A model generated the notes under the pieces. It searched no databases, was not told the DNA's origin, and was given only the letters and a program-made list of their open reading frames with translations. Both the position numbers and the translations under genes were made by a program. This document shows positions 44,837-56,357 of a stretch of DNA of 64,000 bases, in pieces; positions within the stretch are counted from its first letter, which is position 1, and each line of letters starts with the position of its first letter. Origin of the DNA: Chrysemys picta bellii (Eukaryota > Chordata > Testudines > Emydidae); contig NC_088796.1 of assembly GCF_011386835.1 (NCBI RefSeq), forward strand, positions 68,275,468 through 68,339,467, read 5' to 3'.

Positions 44837-45738
44837 GGGTATGTCTACACTAGAAATGTAAGTTGACCTACTATAGTGGTATAGTAATTACTGAGGTAGT
44901 GCATGTCCACACTACTCTCCTTGGGTCGGTGGTGCATGTCCTCACCAGGAGCACTTCCACTGACTTAAGACTGGGCTCTCATCTTCTCTTGCAGCTCCCT
45001 GTCGGGAGCCTGGCTGCCCCACAGCCTCCTGGGCTCCTTGCGGGCTGCTGCTCCTCATTCCCTGCTGGGAACAGGGGTAGCCACTCAGCAGGGGAGAGGG
45101 AAGTCACCTGGGGATCCCGTGGGGGGAGGAAGCTGCCCAGGGCTTTTTGGACCCCCTCCTCTGCTGAGATCCGGCCAGCCTAGTAAATTTCACGGTTTCT
45201 TGCCCCTGCTCCTGGCTGAGAGCATGTGTGTGTGTGGGGAGAGGGGGTGCGAGGGAAAGCCAGCCGGGTTTCTCGCCCTGGCTCCTGGTGAGGGAAAAGT
45301 AGCCCAGGCTTCTCAGCCCGGCTCCCTGCAGGGTCTAGCTGCAGGGCTTTTCACCCTAGCTTCTTCCCAGAAGTGGATGGGAAGCCACCCAGGCTTCTTA
45401 CCGCGGCTCCAAGACTGGAGTGGTGTCCAGTCACCCAGCTCTCCAGAGGAACCAGGGCAGCTGGGTTCTAGCTCCCCACTTTCTTGTCAATTTCATGGCT
45501 CCTGCCGTGAAACTGACAAGACAGCCAACAGCAGATGTAAGTAACACACCATCTACACAGACACTGCATCATCCTAACTACACCGACATAAGCCCTATGC
45601 CTCTCATTGAGGTGGAGTTATTAAGTTGATGTAGTAGGGCACTTACATCAGTGAGAACAAGGATATTGTGTAGACACTGGCAATTAGGTTGAGGTAATCT
45701 GCCTTACATGTACTTAACTGTGTAGTGTATACCAGCCC
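44837..45738. mobile_element. Harbinger-type non-autonomous element, 0.9 kb
   Basis: The element starts GGGTATGTCTACACTAG and ends GTGTAGTGTATACCAGCCC. Subterminal homology continues inwards. The GC-rich middle (45000-45520) consists of imperfect CCAGGCTTCTCACCC-GGCTCC units. Open frames there, including one of 168 codons, are due to composition. No transposase is seen. Confidence 0.75.
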
Positions 45739-46162
45739 ATAGTTATATGTAATTTCCTAAGCGTTTTTAAAAAAAATTGAAAGAACAAAAATTTGAGCAC
45801 ATGGAACTACAGTGGCTTCTTCCACATGCACCACTGGCAGGCTTGGAATCTTTCAATCCACAGGAACGGCCTTTATCGCTTGAGCTAACAGAGCGAGCGG
45901 CAGCAGTAGTAGGCTTGTTATCCTCTATGTGAATCTGCGACTAGAAGGGGATGGAGACATGCTTTGACAGAGAGTTTCATAGCTATTTGGAAAACATCCA
46001 AGATGCCTGAGTTCAATTCCAGGTTCTGTAGGTGTGTGTGTGTGTTATGGTGGTTACAAACTATTCTGCTCTTGCCTCCTCCCCTGTTGCTGTCCCTCCC
46101 AGCTTCTTCCCCGTTCCCACTGCTCTTATCCTCCTGCCTCTCTCTCTCTTCTTACTTCCCTC

Positions 46163-47299
46163 TGTGACGTTGTGCAGTCTATACGGTTTTATAAAAATAT
46201 AAGTGAATATAATGTAACTGGGATATGCTTCATGCAAAAGGTCTCTGGTAAGGTATCATTATAAAGCTCATAATCTACTGAGTGTGGTCATCCTATTTGT
46301 AGAAATGTACCACTCTTGTATCTAAAACTAGAAATATAAAACATAACTCTGAGGGCCTATTGTAATTATGTAAAGTGTGGGCCATTAAGGATGGTTTGGA
46401 ATCTTGACGACTCCCATTGTCTGCAGATGGCTGTATTTACCTGAGTCTTCCTGTATATGTGTGTGCTGGCAAGTGAGTAATTAAGTCTTGCAGTGACATG
46501 TGATTATGTCACCTGAACTGGAATCCATCTTTAACTTGGTGCTTTTCCAGTGAGCGGGGGTGGAAACCCAGAGGGACAAAGGGTTCCCGCCTTATGCAAA
46601 AGATATATAAAGGGGTGGAAGAGAACAAGGGGAAAGAGGAGCCAACATGAAGAATCCCCTAGCTATCACCTGAGCTGCAACAAGAGCTGTACCAGGGGAA
46701 AGAATTGTGCCCAGGCCTGGAAGGTGTCCAGTCTGAGAAAAACTTATTGAAGCATCTCTGAGAGTGAGATTATCTGTATTTAGTTTGATTAGGCATAGAT
46801 TTGCGCATTTTAAATAAATTTACTTGGTGACTTACTTTGTTCTGTCTGTTACTACTTGGAACCACTTAAATCCTACTGTCTGTATTTAATAAAATCACTT
46901 TTTATTTAGTAATTTACTCAGAGTATGTATTAATGCCTGAGGGAGCAAACTACTGTGCATATCTCTCCATCAGTGTTATAGAGGGCGAACAATTTATGAG
47001 TTTGCCCTGCATAAGCTTTATGCAGGGTAAAACGGATTTATCTGGGTTTAGACCCCATTGGGAGTTGGGCATCTGAGTGCTAAAGACAAGCACACTACTG
47101 TGAGCTGTTTTCAGGTAAACTTGCAGCTTTGGGACAAGTGATTCAGACCTTGGGTCTGTGTCTGGAGCCAGACGGGAGTGTCTGGCTCAGCAAGACAGGG
47201 TGCTGGAGTCCTGAGCTGGCAGGGAAAACAGGAGCAGAGGTAGTCTTTGCACATTAGATGGCAGCTCCCAAGGGGGTTTCTGTGATCCAACCTGTCACA
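46163..47299 (+). mobile_element. Solo LTR, 1.14 kb (copy 2 of a family)
   Basis: The LTR starts TGTGACGTTGTGCAG and ends ATCCAACCTGTCACA, flanked by a perfect 5-bp duplication, CCCTC (46158-46162 and 47300-47304). The TATA box (GATATATAAAGG, about 46602) and AATAAA (46888-46893) are in the same positions as in the copy at 39905. Compared with that copy it lacks about 45 bp near the start. Its different TSD proves that it inserted independently. It lies 2.2 kb upstream of the MAN2A1 start codon, in the same orientation as the gene. Confidence 0.93.
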
Positions 47300-47304
47300 C
47301 CCTC

Positions 47305-48599
47305 CTTCTTCCTATTCCTCACCCCAGTCTTCTGCTCCCACTTCCTAATCTCTCCTCCCACCCCAAGGCTCCTATTTACTCAGCATTTCTTGTCCATTTG
47401 CTCAGCATTTCTTTGCTCTACCCCATCTACCGTTCCTCAGTCCTCTGCATTCAAGTCAGACAGCTTTTTCCTTCTCCTCCATTCTGTCCCCGGGCAGCTG
47501 GCAAAACAGAGTGCCCAGGAGCGACACTCCCTCTAGCACAACAGCAGCCTGCAGCAGCTAGGAAGCAGCAATTTCAGGGAAAGGGCTGCACAGCTCTTTG
47601 AGCCCTGGGATGAAGCATGCTCAGATGCTCTGGGAGGATGGTGTATGTGTGCTCCAGTTGGCATGTAGGAACTGTGAGGTACTGGGGCATACTTAGGGTA
47701 GACAGAATCTTTGGAGAACTTAGCTACCAAACTCTAACAAGGCTCTCCAGAGCATGAGGTTTTTCAGAAGCTTATAATGAGGGAGAATTTTCACAAGAAT
47801 GTCAAAAGGCATATGCATGACGCCAGAGTGACCGTCCTGCCAAATTTCACATCCCTACTCCAAAGCATGGAGGCATTCGAGTTTTTCACTGAAACTGTTT
47901 AAAAAAATAAAATAAAAAAAATTCAACATGGACAAATCAGTGCATTTTCCCTTCTTAACAGTCTCAGAAATGGCTCAACTCCAATAGCTGAACCTTTCCT
48001 AAAAAATATCAGCATGAGGTAGCCTACTACTACGGAAAAATTTAGGCTGAACAATTTAAGATGGGCAAAGTCATAAGCAACCGAAACCAAAGTCTTATAA
48101 GGAGAAATGGGGGAAAGGGGTGACCTAATAGTGGGCAGCCTTAGTTGCACCGTGGCCCCACTTCAATGAGGTAGAAGAGCTTGTTTTGGTGGCTTATCTA
48201 GATTGTGAAAAGACCGATCTAAATTGAAACTGCAGCAGGACCAGCCAATGCATCCAGGTGAACAAGGGCTCAAGGCGGGGCAACAGATGGGGATACAAGG
48301 TCCAGAAAAAATGACAGCTCCTGTGTTCCCTCTCTTCTCCCTTCCCAAGCCGCTCACAGTGCCAGCTGCTGCGGCTACCCACCGCCTGCCCCAGTGGGGC
48401 CCTGAGCACGCAGGGAGCCAGGCTGGCTGCCATCATCACCACGGGGGTCCCTGCAGGGGAAATCCTGGTCGGTGCCTGTTGCGCTGGAGCAGGGCCAGGG
48501 GGGTCCTAGCACCTGAGCCCAGGCCGAGCCAGGCATTTTCTTACTTTCAACGCTGTAAATTACCAAGAGACGGCGGCTCAGGCCCTGTCCTGGCCCCAC
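47305..48599. other. Upstream flank of MAN2A1, no gene seen
   Basis: Pyrimidine-rich near 47305-47530, then ordinary sequence. GC content rises from about 48220 towards the CpG island. No exon or repeat was recognised. Confidence 0.5.
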
Positions 48600-50000
48600 C
48601 TTTTGAGAGCGCCGCAGCTTAACTCGAGGCAGCACAAGTCGCTGCTCTGGTTCCTATCGCTCCGTAGGGCCGCTGGGGAAGAACCTGCGAGAACAGTTTT
48701 GTGCTCGGTGCTCCCGCGGGGGCGAGAGGCAGCCACACCAACGGCTCGTGCTCCCGCGCGGCCTACAGAAGCCGCAACCGCCACGCACTCAAGTACGTTC
48801 CGCGGAGCCGAGGGGCAGCAGTAACGGCCGCGCCCCCAACGGTCGGAGAGGCAGTCGCTCCTCCGCCCACCGCTCGGTTCAGCGCCCGTCCCCTGCCTCA
48901 GAGCGCTGGGGGCGGCCCTGCTGCAGCGGTGGCAGCGTGTCACGCGCAGGCCCCGCCCGGACTCGGTGCGTGCGGGGGGCGGAGCGCGTTGCTTCTCCGG
49001 CAGCAGCAGGGGCCGGTCCTGCCCGGTTGGGGGCTCCCAGAGCTCAGTGTGCGCGCGGCGCCGTCCCTGTTGCCAGGTCTGTGCTGCGGGGTAGCGGCGC
49101 TCTTGCCAGGAGGAGGTGGCGGCTGCGGACTTCGGCGCCGCTCAGAGGCAGCCCGGGGGAGCGGAGCAGCTGGGGTGCAGCAGGGTTGGTCCCGCAGCGC
49201 TGCCCCTCGCTCCTGTACTCGGCAATAACTAGTCGGGGGGAGGGGAGAGCCCGCTCCGCTCCCGGAAACTCTCGGCGTCTCTTGGGAAGGCGGCGGCGGC
49301 GCGGGGGAACTTCGGGGACTTGGGGGCGTCGCGTGAGGACACCAGCTGCCGCTTCCCAGACAGCTCGGCCGGAGGAAACTTTTCCCTGTGAGCCGGGGCA
49401 GGCAGCGGGCCCGGCGGAGCCAGCGAACGCCCCCAGAAGTTGAGCGAGCGCTGTCAGAGCCCCGGCCGGGTGAGCGCGCTGCGGGCTGGGAGCGGCGGGG
49501 CCCCGCTGCCCGCGGACATGAAGCTGAGCAGGCAGTTCACGGTGTTCGGCAGCGCGATCTTCTGCGTCGTGATCTTCTCCCTCTACCTGATGCTGGACAG
49601 GGGCCACTTCGACCATCCCAAAAGCCCCCGCCGGGAGGGCACCTTCCCCAAGGTGAGCGGAGCAGAGGGCACCGGGAGGGCGCTGCTGCCGGCGGAAGGG
49701 GGCGAGTTCCGGGTAACGATTTTAAACGGTGCGTGGGCGAGTTACTCGACTTTCCTTTTCCCCCAGTGCTGCTGGCTGGAGGTGGGACAGCCCCCTCCCC
49801 CTCCAACTGCCCGGGTACAGGTAAGGTCTAGCAGTTTCCTGCCAAGGTTCCTGGGCGCTGTTGGGGGGGCGTCCTCCTGCATTTGGGGTATTACCCCCGC
49901 CTTAGCGCCACCTGGGTGCTGGGACTGGCGGTCGGTCAGGTTAGGGGCAGCGTGCTCCGCGGGGGTGCGGGTTGGGCTGAGTTTCCGTATTTGTGGTGTT
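48600..50000 (+). promoter_or_regulatory. MAN2A1: CpG-island promoter region of MAN2A1
   Basis: The sequence becomes strongly GC- and CpG-rich from about 48600 to 49950, in sharp contrast to the AT-rich surroundings. GC-box-like sites include GGGGGCGGAG at about 48975. No TATA box was seen near a plausible start. The region contains the 5' untranslated sequence and coding exon 1 (49518). The transcription start cannot be fixed from sequence alone. Long open frames here (up to 231 codons) exist because GC-rich DNA has few stops. Such TATA-less islands are usual for broadly expressed Golgi enzymes. Confidence 0.8.
49518..49652 (+). CDS. MAN2A1: MAN2A1 coding exon 1 (Golgi alpha-mannosidase II)
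   Basis: Alpha-mannosidase II of the medial Golgi removes two mannoses from GlcNAcMan5GlcNAc2, committing N-glycans to the complex type. This exon codes residues 1-45: a short cytoplasmic tail (MKLSRQ), a signal-anchor membrane segment at about residues 7-26 (TVFGSAIFCVVIFSLYLML), and the beginning of the lumenal stem (DRGHF...REGTFPK). The N-terminus is nearly identical to mammalian MAN2A1 and unlike MAN2A2. The start codon has G at -3. The exon ends in phase 0 with AAG|gtgagc, a consensus donor. The sequence is intact. The exon lies inside the CpG island. The rest of the protein (about 1,140 residues in mammals) is encoded downstream, mostly beyond this window. Confidence 0.97.
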
Positions 50001-50256
50001 CATGCGGGAGGAAGGAAGAGATCGGTGCAATGGGAACTACCCACCCTAGTTTTACAAACGTGCATTTGAAACTGCAGTTGTGTCGCAGGACCAACGGCGT
50101 CTCTGTTGCTGCCCCTGCTGAGTGCATGCACACATCTGACATGTGGTTGACTTTGTCGGTTTATGGTGGTGTGGGTAGCAGGTAAATAAGGAGTCAACGG
50201 AACATATAAAACCCAGTCTTCTTTCCCAAGAGGCTTTCTGTATCAATGAAACTAAA

Positions 50257-50341
50257 GAAGTGGGCTGTAGTCCACGAAAGCTTATGCTCTAATAAATTTG
50301 TTAGTCTCTAAAGTGCCACAAGTACTCCTGTTCTTCTTTTT
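50257..50341 (+). mobile_element. Penelope-type short repeat, truncated within hammerhead core
   Basis: An 85-bp copy flanked by a perfect 12-bp duplication, AATGAAACTAAA (50245-50256 and 50342-50353). It starts GAAGTGGGCTGTAGTCCAC, so the CUGA half of the hammerhead core is missing, while stem II, GAAA, GC-TTAT-GC-TC and the 3' part up to CTTCTTTTT are present. The sequence is close to the copy at 30688. It lies 0.6 kb into intron 1 of MAN2A1. Confidence 0.8.
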
Positions 50342-53114
50342 AATGAAACTAAAACAGTTTGTCAGTGGAGATGTTGTCCTGTCTGTTGTTAACTGTTGTG
50401 GCATTCCGTAGGAAAATGAACCTGATAAGTTTTGTTGTTATAGGGGTTAGTTTAGGTGCAAACCACTTGTTTGAGAGGAGGACATAATGCCATAGTGTCT
50501 TCTAAATGTTGTTTTTATTTGCAGCAGATATGTAACTGAGGTAATGTAAAACATCTGTCATACTTTGGAGATTAGCTGTATGGTGCTCAATTATGTGCTG
50601 TTCATCTTAACGGGGCAAACAAGACTTTTCTATGACCTGACAGCTTAACTCGTGTTCAGCGCAGTTAGTAAGCGGAACCAAAGATGTAAGGTTTATTCTT
50701 AAGTGCTAGTTCTCAGAATCCAGAAGTTCAAATAATTGTTAAAGACATGATTATTATTATGTGTTTATTTTATCCTTCAGTTCAACAGGTAGGTCTATTC
50801 TAAAGAAAAATTGATCAGTATTGGTCATTTTTGCCCCTGTTTACTGACTATTATTCATAACCTCATTGCATGTTACATGAGGATTATAAAGTACAGAAAG
50901 GCATTTGTAGCCCTTCACTTTTTCTTGCTGTTTGTGTGGGAGAGAAATTTAAACGCTATTTGCATTGTGCTACATTGATCTAGGAGATATTTATCTAGAA
51001 AGGAAAAATGTGGCTTGCAGTTCAGTTTAAAAAAACTAAACCAACAAAAAGAATCCAAACTGGTACATGAGTGGTTGAGAAATTGTGTATTCCTGTTGCT
51101 TTAATGTGGAAAATTTAAATGTTACAACCAGTATAGAGTCCTGAAATACATCTTAATATTTCTTTTTGATATAACTAAAAGGAACAATGCTTTTCAAATA
51201 AGATGTTGTGTTTTGCAAACTGCCACTTAAAACAAAACAACCGCTTACCCTCACTCTTTTGTAAAACAGCAGAATACTGACAGCATATCTGTCTGTGGAA
51301 AGATAAATATCCCTGTTGCCTTTACAGTAATCTGTCAAGATAAAGTACAAAAGGTCAAGTAAAAGGCACAGCATTTTTATATTTTTCCACACAGAAACAA
51401 ACCAGAAATTTCCATTAAGACCCCAAGAAGCTTGAAGTAAACAGGTGAATCTTCAAATGAGTTTTATTTTTTTAAAAATAAAACGCCTTATTTCTTGAGT
51501 AGAATGTCTTAACTGTTCAGTTACTGCTAAAATGATAATAGTAATAAACTAAAAAGAATAGGGGGGTAAAAAGCAAAACATTGGCACCACTTGGGTGTGA
51601 AAGAAGGGTACAAACCTGCTATAGTCTCTCTCTAAAATAAATGTAAGTTATGGATCAGAGTCTAACCACCAACTTTTCTGGAAGGAAGGGGGAGGGGAGA
51701 GAAAGATGCAGATACTGCAAAGTAAATGTCTAAAGTCCAGAAAAAAATGTCAGAAAAAGAACATATTCATTTTCTTTTATGTCATTATACAGTAATTTCA
51801 GGGCCTGAAAAAAAAAAGAGGACATGTAAGATTTGGTGGGGATTCTCATTGTCCACAATCAGTACCTTGGTGTTGGGATTCCTACCAGTGTGCTGTGTCT
51901 CACTTATTTTAGCATTTGGATAGCAGATATTTAAATTTACAGTTGCCTCCCCCCACCAACCCATTCTGGTTCCTAAAAGAGAGAGTACTCCTGTTCCCCC
52001 TAGATACCCCCAAAATATCTTGTTTGCTGTGAGGGGGTGGGGAGGAGACAGTGTTTTTGCTATTCTTGCTAATAGCATCTAGGGTGGTTCTTTCTTAATA
52101 TAGTATCCACACCCATCCTCTATATGGGTCCTTCTGAGTGAAAAGCTTCAGTTCTTGTTTCTGCTGCTTATATTTTATTTCCCCAAGCAGTTACAGATGA
52201 AACTGATGTTATTTTTGTCAATTTTTTGTGTGCTTTCCACAGGGTTCTGAATAGTAGCAGTGAAAGCTGAAAAGACTAATAGTTTTGCACTTTATTATAA
52301 TTTGGGAAAGCTATGACACTTATCAGGCACCAGTTAATCCCAGTGATACGTTAGCTTGAGAGTGATATGAAAGATGAGGATGTGAGGCAAAAGCCATCAG
52401 CAAGATATAAGGGCAACCATCCCAGTGGCACCTCAACTGACTTGATTTTGTCAGTTCACTGTTGCTGTCAGGGTTCAGAATAGCATCTGTTAAACTGACC
52501 AGTGTCTTGTCAATTTCATGCTGCTGCTGCAGTTTGGAAAAGCAAGGAGTAGCAGTATACTGTTTAGGTGCAGGCTCAGGGACACAAAACATAGTATTTT
52601 ATTAACATTTGGAAGTTTATCTTCATAGATGCTAGAAAGTTAATTTTTATAAAAACCAAAAGCTGCTGCAGAAATTGATGGCTTAGGTCTCTCTATTTGC
52701 TTCCTATTCACCTGTGGTGAATTAACTTTTCCAACCCTGTGTCCCGTCCTGCACAGTGGCCAGAAATAGTATGGATACTTCAAGTTTTATGCCCTCAGGG
52801 ATGTGAATTGTGACATTTCCTCCTCCAATCCTGTGTGGCTGAGGCTGTGGTCTAGGTAGAGAAACTTAGATCTCTGCAGGTAATCTCTTGAAAGGATTTT
52901 GTTCTTTCTGTGTTCTGCATGTTAGATCAAACTAGAATTACCATAAAGCAGATTTTCACTGTATTTTCTTGAACTTTATATAACCTCTTTATCTATATTA
53001 AATCATCTTTAAGTCTAAATAGGTTGGCTGACATGTAAACCTGAAGCTCCTTTAGTATCCATATGCTCCCTTCCCCATGTTTATCTCAGCATGTTTACCT
53101 GTTAAAACTTCAAC

Positions 53115-53284
53115 TTGCCTTGTCTACACTCAAATTTTAATGTTTGTTAACACCTTAGCCAACACATGCTAAAACTACACTTTTTTCCTAGTGAAGACAA
53201 GGACTTTGTTTTCACTAGGAAAAAGTGATTAATATGTTTTAGTATAAGTTAAAATATCCCTTTTTTCCAAGTGTAGGCATGGCC
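53115..53284. mobile_element. Harbinger-like palindromic MITE
   Basis: The segment starts TTGCCTTGTCTACACTC and ends CAAGTGTAGGCATGGCC, giving inverted GxCTACACT ends. In the middle TTTTTCCTAGTGAA and TTTCACTAGGAAAAA form a second inverted pair. It is non-coding. The ends are approximate and no clear TSD is seen. Confidence 0.7.
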
Positions 53285-53329
53285 TTTGTTTATTTAAATT
53301 GTAAATTTTCAGGACAGACATTCTCTTTT

Positions 53330-53415
53330 CTGTGTTTGAATGGCACCCAGCACAATGGAGCCCCAATCCCAATTTGAGGTCATTTGGCACTACTATAAAA
53401 TAAATATTTATTACT
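53330..53415 (+). repeat. Old L2/CR1-type LINE tail
   Basis: The words TGGCACCCAGCACAATGGAG, CCCCAATCC...TTTGGCACTACTATAAAATAA, and a following TAA-rich end match the same amniote repeat tail as at 27816-27935. Diverged and short. Confidence 0.5.
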
Positions 53416-54244
53416 GATAATAATTAGATACAATTGTCTTGTCAACAAGATGGTGCTAATGACATTCTGATGCTTAAATCACTGCCCTGTTACAGTGACT
53501 AAGGTGAATTAAGTAACAGGCTACTGAGTATTGGATGTGTGTGGTGGATTAAATGTTTTTTTTAGAGATTATAGCTTCAGTTTTGTTTCCACCAAACTGA
53601 GCTAGTTGCAGGAATATAGGATGACAAAGGTGGCTGTCATCTTTACATGTCCTGGTATTCTTGACCGGGCTCCTAGTAGATGTTATACTTTGGTTGCAAT
53701 TGCTTCCATGGGCTGTCCACCTGCTGAGAATAGCCAGAGTGCAAAGCTGCTCCTTCTCTCTGGCATGTCCCCTACGCTAGGAGCAGGGGAGAGGGCTGGA
53801 GTAAAGCTGTTCTAGAAGCTTTTTACTGGCTTGTGGGCCCTCTTTATGCTGGGGCCTTTCTCTGGGTGGTGCTTCTATGTGGTTTGTAACCCCTTGATGC
53901 TGCTGGAGCACTATGGAAAGGCAGTTGAAAACCAAAATTTGGGCCCCAAGTGTTTGTATTGCATGCCAAAGCAGTTAGATCACCATAGAAAATAAAGTGG
54001 CACAAGCATAACACACCAGTCCCAGAATACTGACTCCAAGTGGACTAGTTTAGGTTTTGTTCATCAGGCTTTAAGGTAGCATATTACTTTTACACCATAT
54101 TACTATTTTTGGGGGGCTCTTCTTCTCTAGGCCTGTCTAAAGTTTAGCCTTTCTGGTCCTAGGATTCAGAACTCCTTCCTTTTACTGCTCTAATCTGCAG
54201 TTAGTTGTCATTTCCAGGTAGCTTGAAGTCAGGGGTAATTAAAA

Positions 54245-54375
54245 ACTTGCATCTGGCCTGGGCCAACTGACTTGGGCTCATGGGGCTTGGGCTGTGGGGC
54301 TGTTTAATTGCAGTGTAGATAAACAGGCTCAGGCTGCAGCCCAGGGTCTGGGACACTCCCACCTTGCAGGGTTCC
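54245..54375 (-). mobile_element. Fragment of a non-autonomous DNA transposon
   Basis: The GC-richer stretch (GGCCTGGGCCAACTGACTTG, GCTCATGGGGCTTGGGCTG, GCAGTGTAGATAAACAGGCTC, GACACTCCCACCTTGCAGGG) matches, as I remember it, the interior of a common turtle element whose ends carry GTGTAGAC. Neither end is clear, so superfamily and limits are tentative. Confidence 0.45.
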
Positions 54376-54591
54376 ATGGCCAGCCTCTCTCCTTTCACCT
54401 CTCTCCAAGTTGTTTTATGGCTGCTATAGTGTCTTTCCAGATAATGCAGCTGAGGATTCACTCTACAGAGACTAAATTTTAATCTCTCTTGTACAGGTTT
54501 CTATCTTGATTTGAGGTTAGTCTGTTAAACTGTAGGCAAAGGCTGGAGTGCTGCAGTAGTGTGTGTATCCAAGGAGTGTCTGTCTGTCTAG

Positions 54592-54711
54592 TATCAGAGG
54601 GGTAGCCGTGTTAGTCTGGATCTGTAAAAAGCAACAGAGTCCTGTGGCACCTTATAGACTAACAGATGTATTGGAGCATAAGCTTTCCTGGTTGAATACC
54701 CACTTCGTCAG
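54592..54711 (-). mobile_element. Penelope-type short repeat with intact hammerhead core (antisense)
   Basis: The + strand starts TATCAGAGGGGTAGCCGTG. Read on the minus strand it ends with CTGACGA (plus 54705-54711), stem II strands AGTGGGTATTC / AACCAG, GAAA (plus 54684-54687) and GC-TTAT-GC-TC. All core bases of the minimal hammerhead are present; two stem II bases are mismatched compared with the 24916 copy. The sequence after it, GAATACCCACTTGTCTGTG, partly repeats the preceding CCCACTTCGTC. No clear TSD was found. It lies antisense within MAN2A1 intron 1. Confidence 0.8.
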
Positions 54712-54967
54712 ACGAATACCCACTTGTCTGTGTCTCTCTCTCTCTGCTAAATAATGGGCAAGGTTCCTCTCACAGGCATAGTTATGTGAGAATTGTTCAT
54801 CATGCTGTTTTAGTCAAACTTAGGCCAACACACTCTGCTCACAATTGTATAGTGACAGAAAATCTGAAGAAAACAAATCATTCAGTGGATCTTTCATCTT
54901 AGTCAGTATGGAATCAGTAAGCCACACCACATGAACTATACAATTGTTGGATTTACCTATGAACTCT

Positions 54968-55710
54968 TGTCAAGGCTGCTTCCCCACTCTGAACTTTAGG
55001 GTACAATTGTGGGGGCCTGCATGGAAATTTCTAAGCTTAACTACCAGCTTAGATCTGGTCCGCTGCCACCACTCCCAAATGCTAATTCCCTTCCCTGGGT
55101 AGCCTTGAGAGACTCTTCACCAATTCCCTGGTGAATAAAGATCCAAACCCCTTGGATCTTAAAAACAAGGAAAAATCAATCAGGTTCTTAAAAAGAAGGC
55201 TTTTAATTAAAGAAAAAGGTAAAAATCATCTCTGTAAAATCAGGATGGAAAATAACTTTATACGGTAATCAAACTTAGAGTCCAGAGGAATCCCCTCTAG
55301 CCTTAGGTTCAAAGTTACAGCAAACAGAGATAAACACTCTAGCAAAAAGGTACATTTACAAGTTGAGAAAACAAAGATAAAAACTAATACGCCTTGCTTG
55401 GCTGTTTACTTGCAAGTTTGAAATATGAGAGACTTGTTCAGAAAGATTTGGAGAGCCTGGATTGATATCTGGTCCCTCTCAGTCCCAAGAGCGAACAACC
55501 CCCAAAACAAAGAGCACAAACAAAAGCCTTCCCCCCATCAATATTTGAAAGTATCTTGTCCCCTTATTGGTCCTTTGGGTCAGGTGTCAGCCAGGTTAAC
55601 TGAGCTTCTTAACCCTTTACAGGTAAAAGGATTTTGGAGTCTCTGACCAGGAGGGATTTTACAGTACAGTACACAGGAGGGCTGTTACCCTTCCCTTTAT
55701 AGTTATGACA
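54968..55710 (-). mobile_element. Solo LTR, 743 bp, antisense in MAN2A1 intron 1
   Basis: The LTR has ends TGTCAAGGCTGC (left) and ATAGTTATGACA (right), flanked by a perfect 5-bp duplication, ACTCT (54963-54967 and 55711-55715). On the minus strand it starts TGTCATAACTATAAAGGG. ATTAAA-type poly(A) sequence lies further in (minus strand, about 55200). Orientation is inferred from these signals and memory of the family. No internal genes adjoin it. It could supply antisense promoter or terminator activity within the intron, but nothing here shows that it does. Confidence 0.85.
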
Positions 55711-56357
55711 ACTCTGCATTGACTTCCAGTATTAGAAGTGCTCTAAAGTGACTAAGTTGGTCAAAGGAATGATTTTCTGAGTATATATTCATCTACAAAA
55801 ACCTAAGACTTATGGCAAGAGGAAAGACAAAATGAGATACTTATTGCAATACTATATATAATCCCTTTAAAATGTATATTCTTGTGCCTGACTGGCTACT
55901 GAAAAATCGTCATGAAAGTTTACCAGTCCAGACACAAAATCTGCTCTTAAAGATTTTTGTGTAAAAAATCATGCTAAGAAAATATTAAAGCTGCACAGTT
56001 AAGTACTCCTGTCAGAAAATGCAGGAGCTAAGGTTTCACAAGTAATCTGAATTCTGATCCATCCTGCATATGCACTTAATTACATGTTCCAGTACACTCT
56101 CAAATATGCACATGTAGCATTTTTCAGAATTTTTTTTAATTACTGGCCCATAATGAAATTAATATCTCTCTTTTGACTTAGACTTCTTCTTCTTTTCTAG
56201 GTATGTATTTTAGTAATATTGTCAGCACCCATGTACCATACTCTTCAACCATCAGCACAGCTTATGTTGCTTGCCTCAACACTGAATTGTACCTAAGTTC
56301 ACTGTTAACTTAGTTTTGAAGTTAAATGGCCTATATTAATTAATGTTCACTATCATG

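Noticed and set aside
45780..46020. tRNA-like or SINE-like segment (TAGCTCAAGCGATAAAGG on minus; GAGTTCAATTCC on plus)
   Set aside because: Box A- and B-like words are on different strands and no consistent SINE body was seen.
39905..47299. A single 7.4-kb provirus with two LTRs
   Set aside because: Each LTR has its own perfect 5-bp duplication, and no gag, pol or env homology is present between them.
48578..49616. Long frames (up to 231 codons) around the MAN2A1 promoter, including a 190-codon minus-strand frame
   Set aside because: CpG-island composition. Only the 49518 start encodes a recognisable, conserved N-terminus, with a consensus donor.
52323..52592. 89-codon minus-strand frame in intron 1 as a gene fragment
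   Set aside because: No recognisable domain, no splice-site context, and ordinary composition; likely chance.
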